A stretch of DNA of 45,278 bases from Gammaproteobacteria bacterium. Its GTDB lineage: Bacteria; Pseudomonadota; Gammaproteobacteria; UBA6002. The notes below the pieces were generated by a model, which had not been told where the DNA came from, made no database searches, and worked only from the letters and a program-made list of their open reading frames with translations. Below, piece by piece: positions 30,992-41,101 of this stretch. Numbering within the stretch: position 1 is the first letter of the stretch; the number at the start of each line of letters is the position of its first letter. Location: contig JAGVJZ010000037.1 in the NCBI GenBank assembly GCA_020050845.1, positions 1-45,278 on the forward strand, given 5' to 3'. The translations under genes and the position numbers were made by a program.

Positions 30992-31020
30992 ATTGTATAG
31001 GATTTCTTACTGAGCTTCAA
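30992..31020 (-). promoter_or_regulatory. Sigma70-type promoter of the rpsF operon
   Basis: Minus strand TTGAAG - 17 nt - TACAAT upstream of rpsF. Confidence 0.6.
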
Positions 31021-31037
31021 GGATGGCAGGCATATTT

Positions 31038-31099
31038 ACGTGCCCGTGCCCGCGTGCGTGCCCGCGCCCGAAGATTTGTAAACTCGGGCACGGTCACGT
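31038..31099. repeat. GTGCCCG-family hairpin repeat
   Basis: acgtgcccgtgcccgcgtgcgtgcccgcgcccg ... cgggcacggtcacgt; 27-nt core identical to the copy at 9462. Confidence 0.85.
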
Positions 31100-31215
31100 C
31101 TTAGGAGTGTATTTACAGAAACAGTTAAATCACCAAAAAACGCAAAACGACGCAAAATGCCATGAAGTTACTAAAACTAGACAAGGACAAAGACTTAAGG
31201 CTAAAATCGCGCCCT

Positions 31216-31662
31216 ATGGCAAAAATCTTGATAATACATGGACCTAATTTGAATCTTCTGGGATCCCGAGAACCCGATGTGTACGGCTCGAAAACCCTGG
31301 ATAGTATCAATAAATCGTTAGTACAGGAAGGTAAAAAACTGGAGCATCAGCTATTTTGTTTTCAAAGTAATAGCGAACAGCAACTGATCGAAAAAATACA
31401 ACAAGCCCCTAACGATGAGATAGCGTTCATTATCATTAACCCAGCTGCCTTTACTCATTACAGTATTGCTTTGCGTGATGCTCTACTAGCAGTAGCTGTG
31501 CCATTTATTGAGGTTCATTTAAGCAATATTTTTAAACGTGAGCCATTTCGTCACCACTCCTATTTCTCTGACATTGCCTTGGGGGTAATTAGTGGTTTTG
31601 GTGATCGAAGTTATTTATTGGCCCTGGAAGAGGCCCATCATTACCTATTAGCAACGGAGTAA
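31216..31662 (+). CDS. aroQ: Type II 3-dehydroquinate dehydratase
   Basis: [62 protein letters not shown] start preferred over 31162. Confidence 0.96.
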   Translation: MAKILIIHGPNLNLLGSREPDVYGSKTLDSINKSLVQEGKKLEHQLFCFQSNSEQQLIEKIQQAPNDEIAFIIINPAAFTHYSIALRDALLAVAVPFIEVHLSNIFKREPFRHHSYFSDIALGVISGFGDRSYLLALEEAHHYLLATE

Positions 31663-31671
31663 TCTTAACCG

Positions 31672-32136
31672 ATGGATATCAGAACAGTAAAAAAATTAAT
31701 AGAGTTGGTAGAAGATACCGGTATCGGAGAAATTGAAATTCAAGAAGGTGAAAAATCGATTCGAGTCAGCCGCTATCCAACTGGAAACCAACCACCAACG
31801 GGCGCCGCCTCAATAACACATCATCACATTGCACCTTCTCAACCTCAAATAGCTACCACTAATGAAACTCCACCCGCTCAAGAAAGCTTTGAAACGAAAG
31901 GTCACAGCGTTAAATCTCCAATGGTGGGTACGGTATATATAGCGCCAACACCAGGAGCTAAACCTTTTGTCGAACTTGGTCAACGTGTAGAGGCCGGACA
32001 CGTACTCTGTCTCATTGAAGCCATGAAAATGTTCAACCAAATCGAAGCTGATAAATCAGGCGTCATAAGCGCTCGCCTGGTCGACAACGAACAGCCCGTT
32101 GAATATGACCAACCACTCTTTATTATTGAAGAGTAG
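31672..32136 (+). CDS. accB: Biotin carboxyl carrier protein of acetyl-CoA carboxylase
   Basis: [26 protein letters not shown]; biotinylation motif [15 protein letters not shown]. Confidence 0.97.
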   Translation: MDIRTVKKLIELVEDTGIGEIEIQEGEKSIRVSRYPTGNQPPTGAASITHHHIAPSQPQIATTNETPPAQESFETKGHSVKSPMVGTVYIAPTPGAKPFVELGQRVEAGHVLCLIEAMKMFNQIEADKSGVISARLVDNEQPVEYDQPLFIIEE

Positions 32137-32142
32137 ACAAAT

Positions 32143-33489
32143 ATGGTAAAAAAAATCCTCATTGCTAATCGCGGGGAGATTGCTCTTCGCATTCTACGTG
32201 CCTGCAAAGAACTCGGCATTAAAACGGTAGCTGTTTATTCTAAGGCAGACGAAAACTTAAAGCATGTTGGACTGGCTGACGAAGCAGTTTGCATCGGTCC
32301 TTCAAACTCAACAGATAGTTATCTGAATATCCCCGCCGTTATCAGTGCAGCGGAAATCACCGATGTCGATGCCATTCATCCGGGCTACGGTTTTTTAGCT
32401 GAAAACGCCGATTTCGCAGAAGCTGTTGAAGAAAGCGGTTTTATTTTTATCGGACCCACTGCCGCCACGATTAGAGAGATGGGTGACAAAGTGTCTGCAA
32501 TTAATGCAATGCGCACAGCCGGTATTCCCTGTGTACCAGGTTCCAATGGCGCCTTAGGACATGATGGCGACGTGAATATTGAAATTGCAAAAACTATTGG
32601 GCTACCGGTCATTATTAAGGCAGCTGGTGGTGGCGGTGGTCGAGGAATGAGAGTCGTGCGCGAAGAACGCGATTTACTCAATGCCATAGCGATGACCCGA
32701 ACCGAAGCTGAAGCAGCCTTTGGTAATTCACATGTTTACATGGAAAAGTTTTTGGACCATCCCCGACACATTGAATTTCAAGTATTGGGAGATGGCAAAG
32801 GAAATGCAATTCATCTTGGAGAACGTGATTGTTCCACGCAACGACGCCATCAAAAAGTGATTGAAGAAGCACCGGCTCCTGGAATCACAGAAGAGCAACG
32901 AACCCAAATTGGAGAACGTTGCGTGGCGGCTTGCAAAGAACTTTCCTATCGAGGTGCAGGAACATTTGAATTTCTTTTCCAAGATGGCGAATTTTATTTC
33001 ATCGAAATGAATACCAGAATTCAAGTTGAACACCCTGTTACTGAGATGATCACTGGTGTTGATTTGGTTAAAGAGCAGATCCTGATTGCCGCAGGGGAAC
33101 CCCTTCACTACCAACAAAAAGATATTGTATTCAAGGGCCATGCGATTGAATGCCGTATTAATGCTGAAGATTCAAAAACTTTCTTACCCTCTCCGGGCGT
33201 CATTAACTTATATCATGCGCCAGGTGGACCTGGTATTCGGGTCGATACTCATATTTACAATAATTATCGTGTTCCTCCTTACTATGACTCCATGATTGGC
33301 AAAATCATCAGCTATGGTGAGACCCGAGAAATTGCAATTGCAAGGATGAACAACGCCTTAGATGAAATGATTATTGAAGGTATTAAAACTAATATTGCTC
33401 TTCACCAAAGTGTTTTGAATGACCCAGAGTTCATCAGAGGTGGCAATAATATTCATTATTTAGAAAAGAAATTAGGCATAGCAAAATAA
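32143..33489 (+). CDS. accC: Biotin carboxylase
   Basis: [71 protein letters not shown]. Confidence 0.98.
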   Translation: MVKKILIANRGEIALRILRACKELGIKTVAVYSKADENLKHVGLADEAVCIGPSNSTDSYLNIPAVISAAEITDVDAIHPGYGFLAENADFAEAVEESGFIFIGPTAATIREMGDKVSAINAMRTAGIPCVPGSNGALGHDGDVNIEIAKTIGLPVIIKAAGGGGGRGMRVVREERDLLNAIAMTRTEAEAAFGNSHVYMEKFLDHPRHIEFQVLGDGKGNAIHLGERDCSTQRRHQKVIEEAPAPGITEEQRTQIGERCVAACKELSYRGAGTFEFLFQDGEFYFIEMNTRIQVEHPVTEMITGVDLVKEQILIAAGEPLHYQQKDIVFKGHAIECRINAEDSKTFLPSPGVINLYHAPGGPGIRVDTHIYNNYRVPPYYDSMIGKIISYGETREIAIARMNNALDEMIIEGIKTNIALHQSVLNDPEFIRGGNNIHYLEKKLGIAK

Positions 33490-33490
33490 T

Positions 33491-34372
33491 ATGGCCTGGG
33501 TTGAACTCAAACTCTGGATCAGTTCTGAAATGTCAGAATTGATTAGTAGCATCCTGGAGGTCAACAATGCTCTTGCCGTGACACTTCAAGATGCAGGTGA
33601 TCAACCCATTTACGAGCCAGACATTAACAATGCGCCACCTGTTTGGGATGAAGTCATTGCTACTGGATTGTTTGATGAACAAACGGATCCAAAGAAAATC
33701 CTCGCGCTTATCTTGGATCAGTATCCTGCAACTCATTATGAAATCAATCATCTGGCGGATCAGCAATGGGAACGAACCTGGATGCAAGATTTCACACCCA
33801 TGCAATTTGGAGAGCGCCTACGGATTATCCCTAGTTATCAAAATGAGTCGCAAGGATCTACCGATGTGGTGTTGGACCCAGGGCTTGCGTTCGGAACTGG
33901 CAAGCATCCGACCACCGCAATGTGCCTTCGCTGGTTAGATCAGTATATTCAAGGTAATGAAATTGTGATGGATTATGGTTGTGGCTCGGGCATCCTCAGC
34001 ATTGCAGCAATAAAACTAGGAGCCGCAAAAGTTTTGGCTGTCGATCATGACCCTCAGGCGATTCATGCCACCCGAGAAAACGCTGATCGTAATGACATTG
34101 ACCAACAACAAATTAGTACTTACTTTCCACAAGAGATAACGAGTTCTCAAACTGTTGATATTTTGATAGCTAATATTTTAGCTAATCCACTTATCCAACT
34201 CGCTAAAGACTTCGCAGCGCTTGTTAAACCACAAGGTCAACTGGTGCTTTCCGGCATTTTAGATGAACAGAGTCATGATGTGATTGATGCTTATCAACCC
34301 TGGTTCGAAATGAAGCAGATAACACATCAAGAAGACTGGGTGAGAATCGATTTTAAAAAAATATACTCGTAG
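33491..34372 (+). CDS. prmA: Ribosomal protein L11 methyltransferase
   Basis: LDPGLAFGTGKHPTTAMCLRWLD, VMDYGCGSGILSIAAIKLGA, ANILANPLIQLA. Confidence 0.97.
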   Translation: MAWVELKLWISSEMSELISSILEVNNALAVTLQDAGDQPIYEPDINNAPPVWDEVIATGLFDEQTDPKKILALILDQYPATHYEINHLADQQWERTWMQDFTPMQFGERLRIIPSYQNESQGSTDVVLDPGLAFGTGKHPTTAMCLRWLDQYIQGNEIVMDYGCGSGILSIAAIKLGAAKVLAVDHDPQAIHATRENADRNDIDQQQISTYFPQEITSSQTVDILIANILANPLIQLAKDFAALVKPQGQLVLSGILDEQSHDVIDAYQPWFEMKQITHQEDWVRIDFKKIYS

Positions 34373-34381
34373 CGGATATAA

Positions 34382-35416
34382 TTACTCATACGAAAAAACT
34401 TCGCCTAGATAATTCTCTAATTTCCAACCGTCTTTACTTTGATGGGCGTAACAGGGCCCAAGTGGGACTTTGCCACCGCCACCAGGAATATCGATAACAT
34501 AAGTTGGCTGACACAAACCGGATAGATGCCCTTGCAATTGTTGTACTAAGTTTTGACCTTCCGAAATACTCAGACGAAAGTGACTTGTTCCTCTGACGAG
34601 ATCAGGATGATGCAAGTAATAAGGTTTAATTCTGTTCGCAACTAGTTTTCGAAATAGCGACTTGAGAACGTCAGGATCATCATTGACCCCTTTGAGCAGC
34701 ACTGACTGACTCAGTAATGGAATACCCTTATCAATTAATGAAGCACAGCTTTTGATGACTTCTGGGGTTAATTCATCCGGGTGATTGACGTGCACAACTA
34801 TATAAAGTGCTTTAGAGATAGTTAAGGTTTCAAGCAATTGTTGCGACACTTTTTCCGGATCGACAATCGGTAACCGGCTGTGAATACGTAACACCTCCAC
34901 ATGTGATATCGCAACCAATTGATCAAGTATGCGTTTGAGGTGGGCAGGCTTTAAGATCAGCGGATCACCTCCGGTTAGAATAACCTCCCAAATACTAGGA
35001 TGTTCGCGGATATATTCATAAGCTTTGACCAAATCGGCCGAAGACATTGCATCACTTCCAGCCCCAATCATTTCTTTTCTAAAGCAAAAACGACAATAAA
35101 TTGGACAAACATTTGCTACTTTGAGCAAGCAGCGATCTGGATAACGATGAATGAGTCCTTTAACCTTTTCAAATTGACTATCGCCAATGGGATCAGCTAA
35201 CTCTTCTGGAGAATGTTCAAGTTCGGCAACCTGCGGCACAAATTGCTTGTGGATAGCGTTTTCTTTAGGAAAATTTTTTAAAAGGGTAGCTACAGTAGGC
35301 GTTATTGCCACATTAAAGGCCGCAGCGACTTTTTCCAAAGCCAAGACATCCTCTGCAGCAACGAGCTGTTCTTGCGCAAGTTCACTGATTGTTCTTAAGC
35401 TACGTGATTTTTTCAA
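34382..35416 (-). CDS. KamA-family radical SAM protein (lysine 2,3-aminomutase / EpmB-like)
   Basis: HRYPDRCLLKVANVCPIYCRFCFRKEMIG (CxxxCxxC), EVILTGGDPL, VLRIHSRLPIVDP, YVIDIPGGGGKVPLGP. Confidence 0.9.
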   Translation of the reverse strand: MKKSRSLRTISELAQEQLVAAEDVLALEKVAAAFNVAITPTVATLLKNFPKENAIHKQFVPQVAELEHSPEELADPIGDSQFEKVKGLIHRYPDRCLLKVANVCPIYCRFCFRKEMIGAGSDAMSSADLVKAYEYIREHPSIWEVILTGGDPLILKPAHLKRILDQLVAISHVEVLRIHSRLPIVDPEKVSQQLLETLTISKALYIVVHVNHPDELTPEVIKSCASLIDKGIPLLSQSVLLKGVNDDPDVLKSLFRKLVANRIKPYYLHHPDLVRGTSHFRLSISEGQNLVQQLQGHLSGLCQPTYVIDIPGGGGKVPLGPCYAHQSKDGWKLENYLGEVFSYE

Positions 35417-35491
35417 AGATTTTTCCTAAATAAGAGGCTGGCTATGATCTCAGAAATTGTTTTTTAATCAAACAATTTATTGATTTGTCCT

Positions 35492-35535
35492 ACATCGTGC
35501 CCTTGCCCGATTAATTTCGGGCAAGGGCACGATGT
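35492..35535. repeat. GTGCCC-family perfect hairpin
   Basis: 18-nt perfect arms ACATCGTGCCCTTGCCCG / CGGGCAAGGGCACGATGT with 8-nt loop, upstream of fis. Confidence 0.85.
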
Positions 35536-35645
35536 GGACGGAGATTTATGGACAACGAAAAACTTGAGAAGCCAATTTGCAATGCTATAATGCTTCGCGA
35601 CTTGACTCCCATTTCATTTCTTCGTAGATCGATTAAGGAAAAAAC

Positions 35646-35933
35646 ATGAACAGCACCGAACACGCAGTTCTTGAAGGCAGAGAAGAAGTGATTGCTAATT
35701 CTGCCCCACCATTACGACATATTGTTAAAAGAGCCCTTGAAGATTATCTCACTCATTTAGAGGACCAAAACCCAGCCAACCTCTATGAATTGGTATTAAA
35801 TCAAGTCGAAGCGCCTCTACTTGAAGTTGTGATGAGCTTAACTAAAAATAATCAAAGCCAAGCGGCTATCCTACTAGGTTTAAGTCGAGGAACGCTGCGA
35901 AAAAAACTAAAACAATACCACCTTGATGATTAA
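35646..35933 (+). CDS. fis: DNA-binding protein Fis
   Basis: 95 aa; C-terminal QSQAAILLGLSRGTLRKKLKQYHLDD. Confidence 0.95.
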   Translation: MNSTEHAVLEGREEVIANSAPPLRHIVKRALEDYLTHLEDQNPANLYELVLNQVEAPLLEVVMSLTKNNQSQAAILLGLSRGTLRKKLKQYHLDD

Positions 35934-37500
35934 TGCAAATCCCCTTACTCATGCTCTGCTAAGTGTTTCTGACAAAACAGGCATTGTTGAATTCGCTCTT
36001 GAGCTTTCCAAAAGAAAAATTACTCTGTTGTCGACCGGCGGAACCGCTGCGCTATTAAAACAAAATCAAATCCCTGTCATCGATATTGCCGATTTCACCG
36101 GTTTTGAAGAGCTCATGGATGGTCGAGTTAAAACACTACATCCCAAGATTTATGCCGGTATTCTCGCACGTGACTTCGATGAACAGGTTCTGAAAAATCA
36201 TGACTTTCCCAGAATTGGTTTAGTAGTCGTGACTCTCTACCCTTTTGAAAAAACAATTGCAAGAGACGAAAGTACCTTTGAAGATGCCATTGAAAACATC
36301 GACATTGGTGGCCCAACTTTGCTACGTGCTGCCGCAAAAAATTTTGCGCTAACCACTGTTATAGTCGATCAAAAGGATTACTCAACAGTACTTAAAGAAA
36401 TTGATGAACAACAGAACACCCGGTTAGAGACACGCTTTCAATTGGCTAAAAAAGTCTTCTCTCACGTTGCCAAATATGATGCGGCTATTAGCAATTACTT
36501 CTCGAGTATTGATTCTCACAATCAAAAGAATCAAGTTCCGTTCCCGTCATCTTTAACCCTACAGTTTGAGAAAAAAATCGCTTTACGTTATGGAGAAAAT
36601 CCACATCAGCAAGCAGCCTTTTACTCAATTGAGAATAATGAGCCAACCGCTGCGATCGGCTGCGCCACTCAACAGCATGGCAAACCTTTATCATATAACA
36701 ATATTAACGATGCCGATTCCGCTCTAGAATGTGTTTTACAATTTTCACAGCCCGCTTGTGTTATTGTTAAACATGCCAACCCTTGCGCGGTCGCATTAGC
36801 GAATAATTTACAAAGTGCCTACGAAAAAGCCTATAGTGCAGATTCTACGTCTGCTTTTGGAGGGATCATTGCTTTTAATCAGAAGCTAGATGCCGATACC
36901 CTAGCAAAAATCATTGCCAATCAATTTGTAGAAGTGATTATCGCACCAGGCGTAAGCGCGCAGGCTTTAGAAATAGCAGAGCAAAAACCGAATTTGAGAA
37001 TATTGACCACCACCTGCGCAAAAACTTCTCTGACTAGCCATCTAGAATTTAAAAGTGTCAATGGTGGTTTGCTAGTGCAAGAACGTGATAATCTGCCCTC
37101 CCCCCTTAAGCTTGATTCTGTCACGCAACGCCAAGCCACAGAAACTGAAATGGCGGATTTATTATTTGCCTGGCAAGTCGTTCGTTTCGTTAAATCCAAT
37201 GCCATTGTTTATGCCAAAGACAACATGACTATCGGGATAGGCGCAGGCCAAATGTCTCGAGTTTTTAGTGCCAAAATTGCCAAAGAAAAAGCGGAGGAAG
37301 CAGGCTTTAGTTTGATAGGTTCATGCTTAGCCTCCGATGCTTTTTTTCCATTTAGAGACAGTATTGACCAGGCTGCAGCCGCAGGAATCAGCGCAATCAT
37401 CCAACCAGGTGGCTCCATGCGAGACGAAGAAGTTATTGCTGCCGCGAATGAGTATAATATTGCGATGGTGTTTACCCACCAAAGACATTTTAGGCATTAA
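35923..37500 (+). CDS. purH: Bifunctional AICAR formyltransferase / IMP cyclohydrolase
   Basis: ALLSVSDKTGIVEFA, LSTGGTAALL, MDGRVKTLHPKIYAGIL, RYGENPHQQAAFY, VKHANPCAVA. Confidence 0.97.
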   Translation: MMINANPLTHALLSVSDKTGIVEFALELSKRKITLLSTGGTAALLKQNQIPVIDIADFTGFEELMDGRVKTLHPKIYAGILARDFDEQVLKNHDFPRIGLVVVTLYPFEKTIARDESTFEDAIENIDIGGPTLLRAAAKNFALTTVIVDQKDYSTVLKEIDEQQNTRLETRFQLAKKVFSHVAKYDAAISNYFSSIDSHNQKNQVPFPSSLTLQFEKKIALRYGENPHQQAAFYSIENNEPTAAIGCATQQHGKPLSYNNINDADSALECVLQFSQPACVIVKHANPCAVALANNLQSAYEKAYSADSTSAFGGIIAFNQKLDADTLAKIIANQFVEVIIAPGVSAQALEIAEQKPNLRILTTTCAKTSLTSHLEFKSVNGGLLVQERDNLPSPLKLDSVTQRQATETEMADLLFAWQVVRFVKSNAIVYAKDNMTIGIGAGQMSRVFSAKIAKEKAEEAGFSLIGSCLASDAFFPFRDSIDQAAAAGISAIIQPGGSMRDEEVIAAANEYNIAMVFTHQRHFRH

Positions 37501-37504
37501 AGTC

Positions 37505-37645
37505 TTTCTACGTGCCCACGCATAGGCATCAACTTAAGTTTTTTCCCTTCTCCCACTTGTGGGAGAAGGTGGCCGAAGGCCGGATGAGGGCCTTAACCCT
37601 TTCTCACAAGTGGGAGAGGGATAACTTATATTGATGCCGAGGCGC
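37505..37645. repeat. Composite GTGGGAGAAGGTGGCCGAAGGCCGGATG repeat, copy C
   Basis: cgcataggcatcaacttaagttttttcccttctcccacttgtgggagaaggtggccgaaggccggatgagggcc...tgggagagggataacttatattgatgccgaggcgc; imperfect inverted outer ends. Confidence 0.85.
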
Positions 37646-37649
37646 ACTC

Positions 37650-37702
37650 GCGTGCCCGCCCGGAATTTTAAGATTTTTTCGCGCACGCGGGCGCGGGCAC
37701 GT
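37650..37702. repeat. GTGCCCG-family hairpin repeat abutting copy C
   Basis: gcgtgcccgcccgg ... cgcgcacgcgggcgcgggcacgt. Confidence 0.7.
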
Positions 37703-37790
37703 AGTAGCAAAGGAAAAATCAAAAGTTCCTGAGTTCCGCTTCGCTGCACCCAGGCTACCGTGTATAATTACCGATTTTCGAAGGTGAACC

Positions 37791-39089
37791 ATGAAGATAC
37801 TGATAGTCGGCAGCGGTGGTAGAGAACATGCTCTTGCTTGGAAAGTGGCTCAATCGCCAGATGTAAAAGAAATTTTTGTGGCTCCAGGTAATGCAGGGAC
37901 AGCACACGAAGCTAAAACCCAAAATGTTGCCATTAGTAGTAACGATATCAAACACCTCCTAGATTTCGCCAAGCAACAACAAATCAATCTCACTATTATT
38001 GGTCCTGAAGCACCTTTAGCTGCAGGTATTGTTGACGTCTTTTCCAAAGAAAAATTACTGTGTTTCGGACCAAGTAAAGCGGCAGCGCAACTTGAATCTT
38101 CGAAACATTTCAGTAAACAATTTATGCAGCGATTTAAAATCCCAACGGCTACTTACTCCGCATTTTCTGATATTGACGAAGCGGTAGAGTACATCAAAAA
38201 TTTGCCCTATTCGAAAATGGTTGTCAAAGCTGATGGCTTAGCAGCAGGCAAGGGTGTGGTGATTGCCAACAATAAAAAAGAAGCGATAACTGCCGCAGAA
38301 GATATGCTGATTGGCAATGTCTTTGGCCAAGCGGGGCACTGCATTATTATTTAAGAATTTTTAGAAGGGGATGAAGCAAGCTTTATTGCGATTGTTGATG
38401 GCAACCATATTGTCCCATTAGCAAGCTCTCAAGATCATAAAACACGTGATAACGGTGACGCAGGCCCAAACACAGGAGGCATGGGAGCCTTCTCGCCAGC
38501 CTATAACATCAACCAAGATCTTGAACATCGTATTATGAACGAGATCATGCTTCCTACCGTCAAAGGCATGACTAAGCTCGGGCACAAATACCTTGGTTTT
38601 CTATATGCCGGCTTAATGGTGACAAAGGATGGCACCCTAAAGGTTTTAGAGTATAATTGCCGCCTAGGTGATCCGGAAACTCAACCAATTATGATGCGCC
38701 TGAAATCAGATCTTGTAGAGATTTGCTTGCACGCGTTAGATAAGAAACTAGACCAAATAAATATTGAATGGGATAGCCGATCAGCACTTGGCGTTGTACT
38801 GGCTGCAGGTGGTTATCCTGATCAATACCGAAAAGGCGACATTATCCACGGACTCACTCACGAAGCAGGCAATAACTGGAAGATATTCCATGCAGGGACC
38901 GCCATAAAAAATGGCCAAGTTGTGACCTCAGGAGGTAGAGTGCTTTGTGTCACAGCGCTTGGCGATAACATTAAAGAAGCACAACGTCGTGCTTATGAAG
39001 TGGTGTCTCCAATAAAATGGGAAAATATTTATTACCGGACTGACATTGGTCACCGAGCCCTAAGCAATAAGATACATGATGCCAATTAG
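37791..39089 (+). pseudogene. purD: Phosphoribosylamine-glycine ligase interrupted by one in-frame TAA
   Basis: Same-frame halves 37791-38354 (MKILIVGSGGREHALAWK..., KADGLAAGKGVVIA) and 38355-39089 (EFLEGDEASF..., QDHKTRDNGDAGPNTGGMGA); TAA at 38352-38354 sits where the VIEEFLEG motif should continue. Confidence 0.92.
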
Positions 39090-39113
39090 TATATAACAAG
39101 GTCGTTGTCGTGA

Positions 39114-39998
39114 ATGGATAGAGATAACTATGAAGTTGATATAAAGACATGGGCTAGTTCCTTACTCGAACTAGAAGACAGTGCTGTTCATACCGACGGG
39201 ATTGACTCGACTAATTCAATAGTGGCTTTGTCTTCCTCTTACTACCGAACTAAAGCTTTCTCTTCTACTATTGGTGTTAATAATATTATTAACGCTGCCG
39301 ACCCACTTTTAACACTAGCTACCAAATTAAGACGGATTAACGTTCCAGCCGATGCTGCCAGTTTGCATCAAAATATTTGTCATGAAATTAAAGCTTTTGA
39401 GAATAAAGCTCAAAACTTTGGTTATCGACCGCAATTAATTCTTGCCGCACGTTACGTGCTTTGTGCATTACTGGATGAACTGATTGCGATAACTCTCTGG
39501 CCTGATCTTAATTGGAAAAAATATAGTTTGGTCGATTATTTCCATAAAGATTTATGGGACAGCGATCACTTTTTTCTGATCCTTGATCGATCTTTACAGG
39601 ACCCGGAAACCAATATTGATCTCATGGAATTAATCTACCTCTGCTTGAGATTGGGGTATGAAGGCAAATATCGAAATATTGAGAGAGGATTACTTGAGTT
39701 AGGTTCGATCACCGAAAACCTCTTAGCAACTATTACTTATTATAAAGAAGAATTCTCCAAAGGATTTTATATCTCTCCTATCCCTTTTAATTATTTGCAA
39801 ACACGCAAAAAATCTTACTTACACTTACTACCTCCACCTTGGGTGGTCAGTTTAATTATGGCGACAATATTATTGATTCTGTTTGGTTGTTGTTACCTAA
39901 GTCTGCACCAAACGGCAGCCCCAATTACTCAATATTTAAATGACATAAAAAACAAGCCTATGGCTCCTCTGACTGATAATGTAGGAGCAGGATATTAA
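39114..39998 (+). CDS. icmH: IcmH/DotU-family protein
   Basis: 294 aa; QLILAARYVLCALLDELIAITLWPDLNWKKYSLVDYFH; single C-terminal TM; followed directly by icmF. Confidence 0.9.
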   Translation: MDRDNYEVDIKTWASSLLELEDSAVHTDGIDSTNSIVALSSSYYRTKAFSSTIGVNNIINAADPLLTLATKLRRINVPADAASLHQNICHEIKAFENKAQNFGYRPQLILAARYVLCALLDELIAITLWPDLNWKKYSLVDYFHKDLWDSDHFFLILDRSLQDPETNIDLMELIYLCLRLGYEGKYRNIERGLLELGSITENLLATITYYKEEFSKGFYISPIPFNYLQTRKKSYLHLLPPPWVVSLIMATILLILFGCCYLSLHQTAAPITQYLNDIKNKPMAPLTDNVGAGY

Positions 39999-41101
39999 TG
40001 AGGCATTTTATAAATATTATTCAAAATAAAAAATTTCAAGTAAGTACTCTACTAACAATCTTCTTACTTTGGTCAATTGGCCCCTATATTGCTTTCGCCG
40101 GAATTATGCCCTTTGCGACGCTCAATTATCGAATTCTCGCGAGCATCCTGGTTTTTATCATTTTCTATGTCATTGAATACCTACGCACAGATAAAACTCA
40201 AATCCCAATTGATATTCTTCTACCTGAAGAAGTACATCAAGAATTACACACGCTTCAAATGACCATCAGAAACGTGCTACGGACTTTATATCAGAATATT
40301 TTTAAAAGTTTTTTATTTCGCTACAAAAAACCTTGGTTTTTAGTATTAGGGCCAACTAATTCAGGCAAAAGCACGATCTTATCTAAAGCAGATTTAAATT
40401 TGAGGGGCTTAGATAATTTGCCGCCATCGATAACTCCAACTAAAAATTTTAGTTGGCTGCTTGCGGATGAAGCTGTATTTATAGACGTTGGTGGTTGTTA
40501 TTTACGTGACAACAAAACCTCAGCAACGACCACGACTCAACTGTTTCAAGGCTTTTTTAAATTATTAAAAAAATATCGTGCTTTTAAGCCAATTAATGGC
40601 GTCATTCTCACTATAAACTTGCAAGAGTTAACTGTAAATCCACGAGAACATAATCAACTCCTAAGACTCGGACAAATTATTACTGATTTATTAGTCGAAT
40701 TTAATGACTTTCCAATTTACCTCATTATTACGCGCTCAGATTTGATCGATGGTTTCACGGAATTTTTTGAAGATCTTAGTCCTGAAGAACGCAATCAGAT
40801 TTTTGGTATGAGCTTCCCACTCACCCAGAAGCCCCAATCCTTACCAGAATTATTCAATGAAGAATATACAAACCTACTAATACGCCTCAACGAACGTGTT
40901 ATTTCACGATTAGGCAAGGAAAATAGTCTAGATAAGATTGGCAAGATTAAAAATTTCCCCCTGCAGATGGAATATTTAAAAGGTTCTCTTGCAAAACTAC
41001 TCAATATCATTCTGCCCAGTACCCAGGTAAATCTTCGAGGCATTTTTTTACGAGTTCCATACAAAAAGATATCCCCATTGATAATCTTTCCAGAAGCGTA
41101 A
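39998..41101 (+). CDS. icmF: IcmF N-terminal part (TM segments plus NTPase-like domain)
   Basis: LVLGPTNSGKSTIL P-loop; DEAVFIDVGG; reads LRGIF then loses the IcmF frame at T7 (41043-41049). Confidence 0.9.
   Translation: MRHFINIIQNKKFQVSTLLTIFLLWSIGPYIAFAGIMPFATLNYRILASILVFIIFYVIEYLRTDKTQIPIDILLPEEVHQELHTLQMTIRNVLRTLYQNIFKSFLFRYKKPWFLVLGPTNSGKSTILSKADLNLRGLDNLPPSITPTKNFSWLLADEAVFIDVGGCYLRDNKTSATTTTQLFQGFFKLLKKYRAFKPINGVILTINLQELTVNPREHNQLLRLGQIITDLLVEFNDFPIYLIITRSDLIDGFTEFFEDLSPEERNQIFGMSFPLTQKPQSLPELFNEEYTNLLIRLNERVISRLGKENSLDKIGKIKNFPLQMEYLKGSLAKLLNIILPSTQVNLRGIFLRVPYKKISPLIIFPEA
41044..41050 (+). promoter_or_regulatory. icmF: Candidate -1 frameshift heptamer T TTT TTA
   Basis: Zero-frame codons ATT TTT TTA CGA; a -1 shift gives ...LRGIFLTSSIQKDIPIDNLSRSVMNAYDV..., entering ORF 41101-43278. 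Confidence 0.45.

Noticed and set aside
37534-37749. Minus-strand ORF encoding GLRPPSPTSGRRE
   Set aside because: Lies within composite repeat C; a similar peptide arises from copy D (43280-43639). These are repeat-derived spurious ORFs.
38481-39089. Independent short protein downstream of the purD stop
   Set aside because: Same frame and conserved motifs continue directly from the TAA codon, so it is the second part of purD, not a separate gene.
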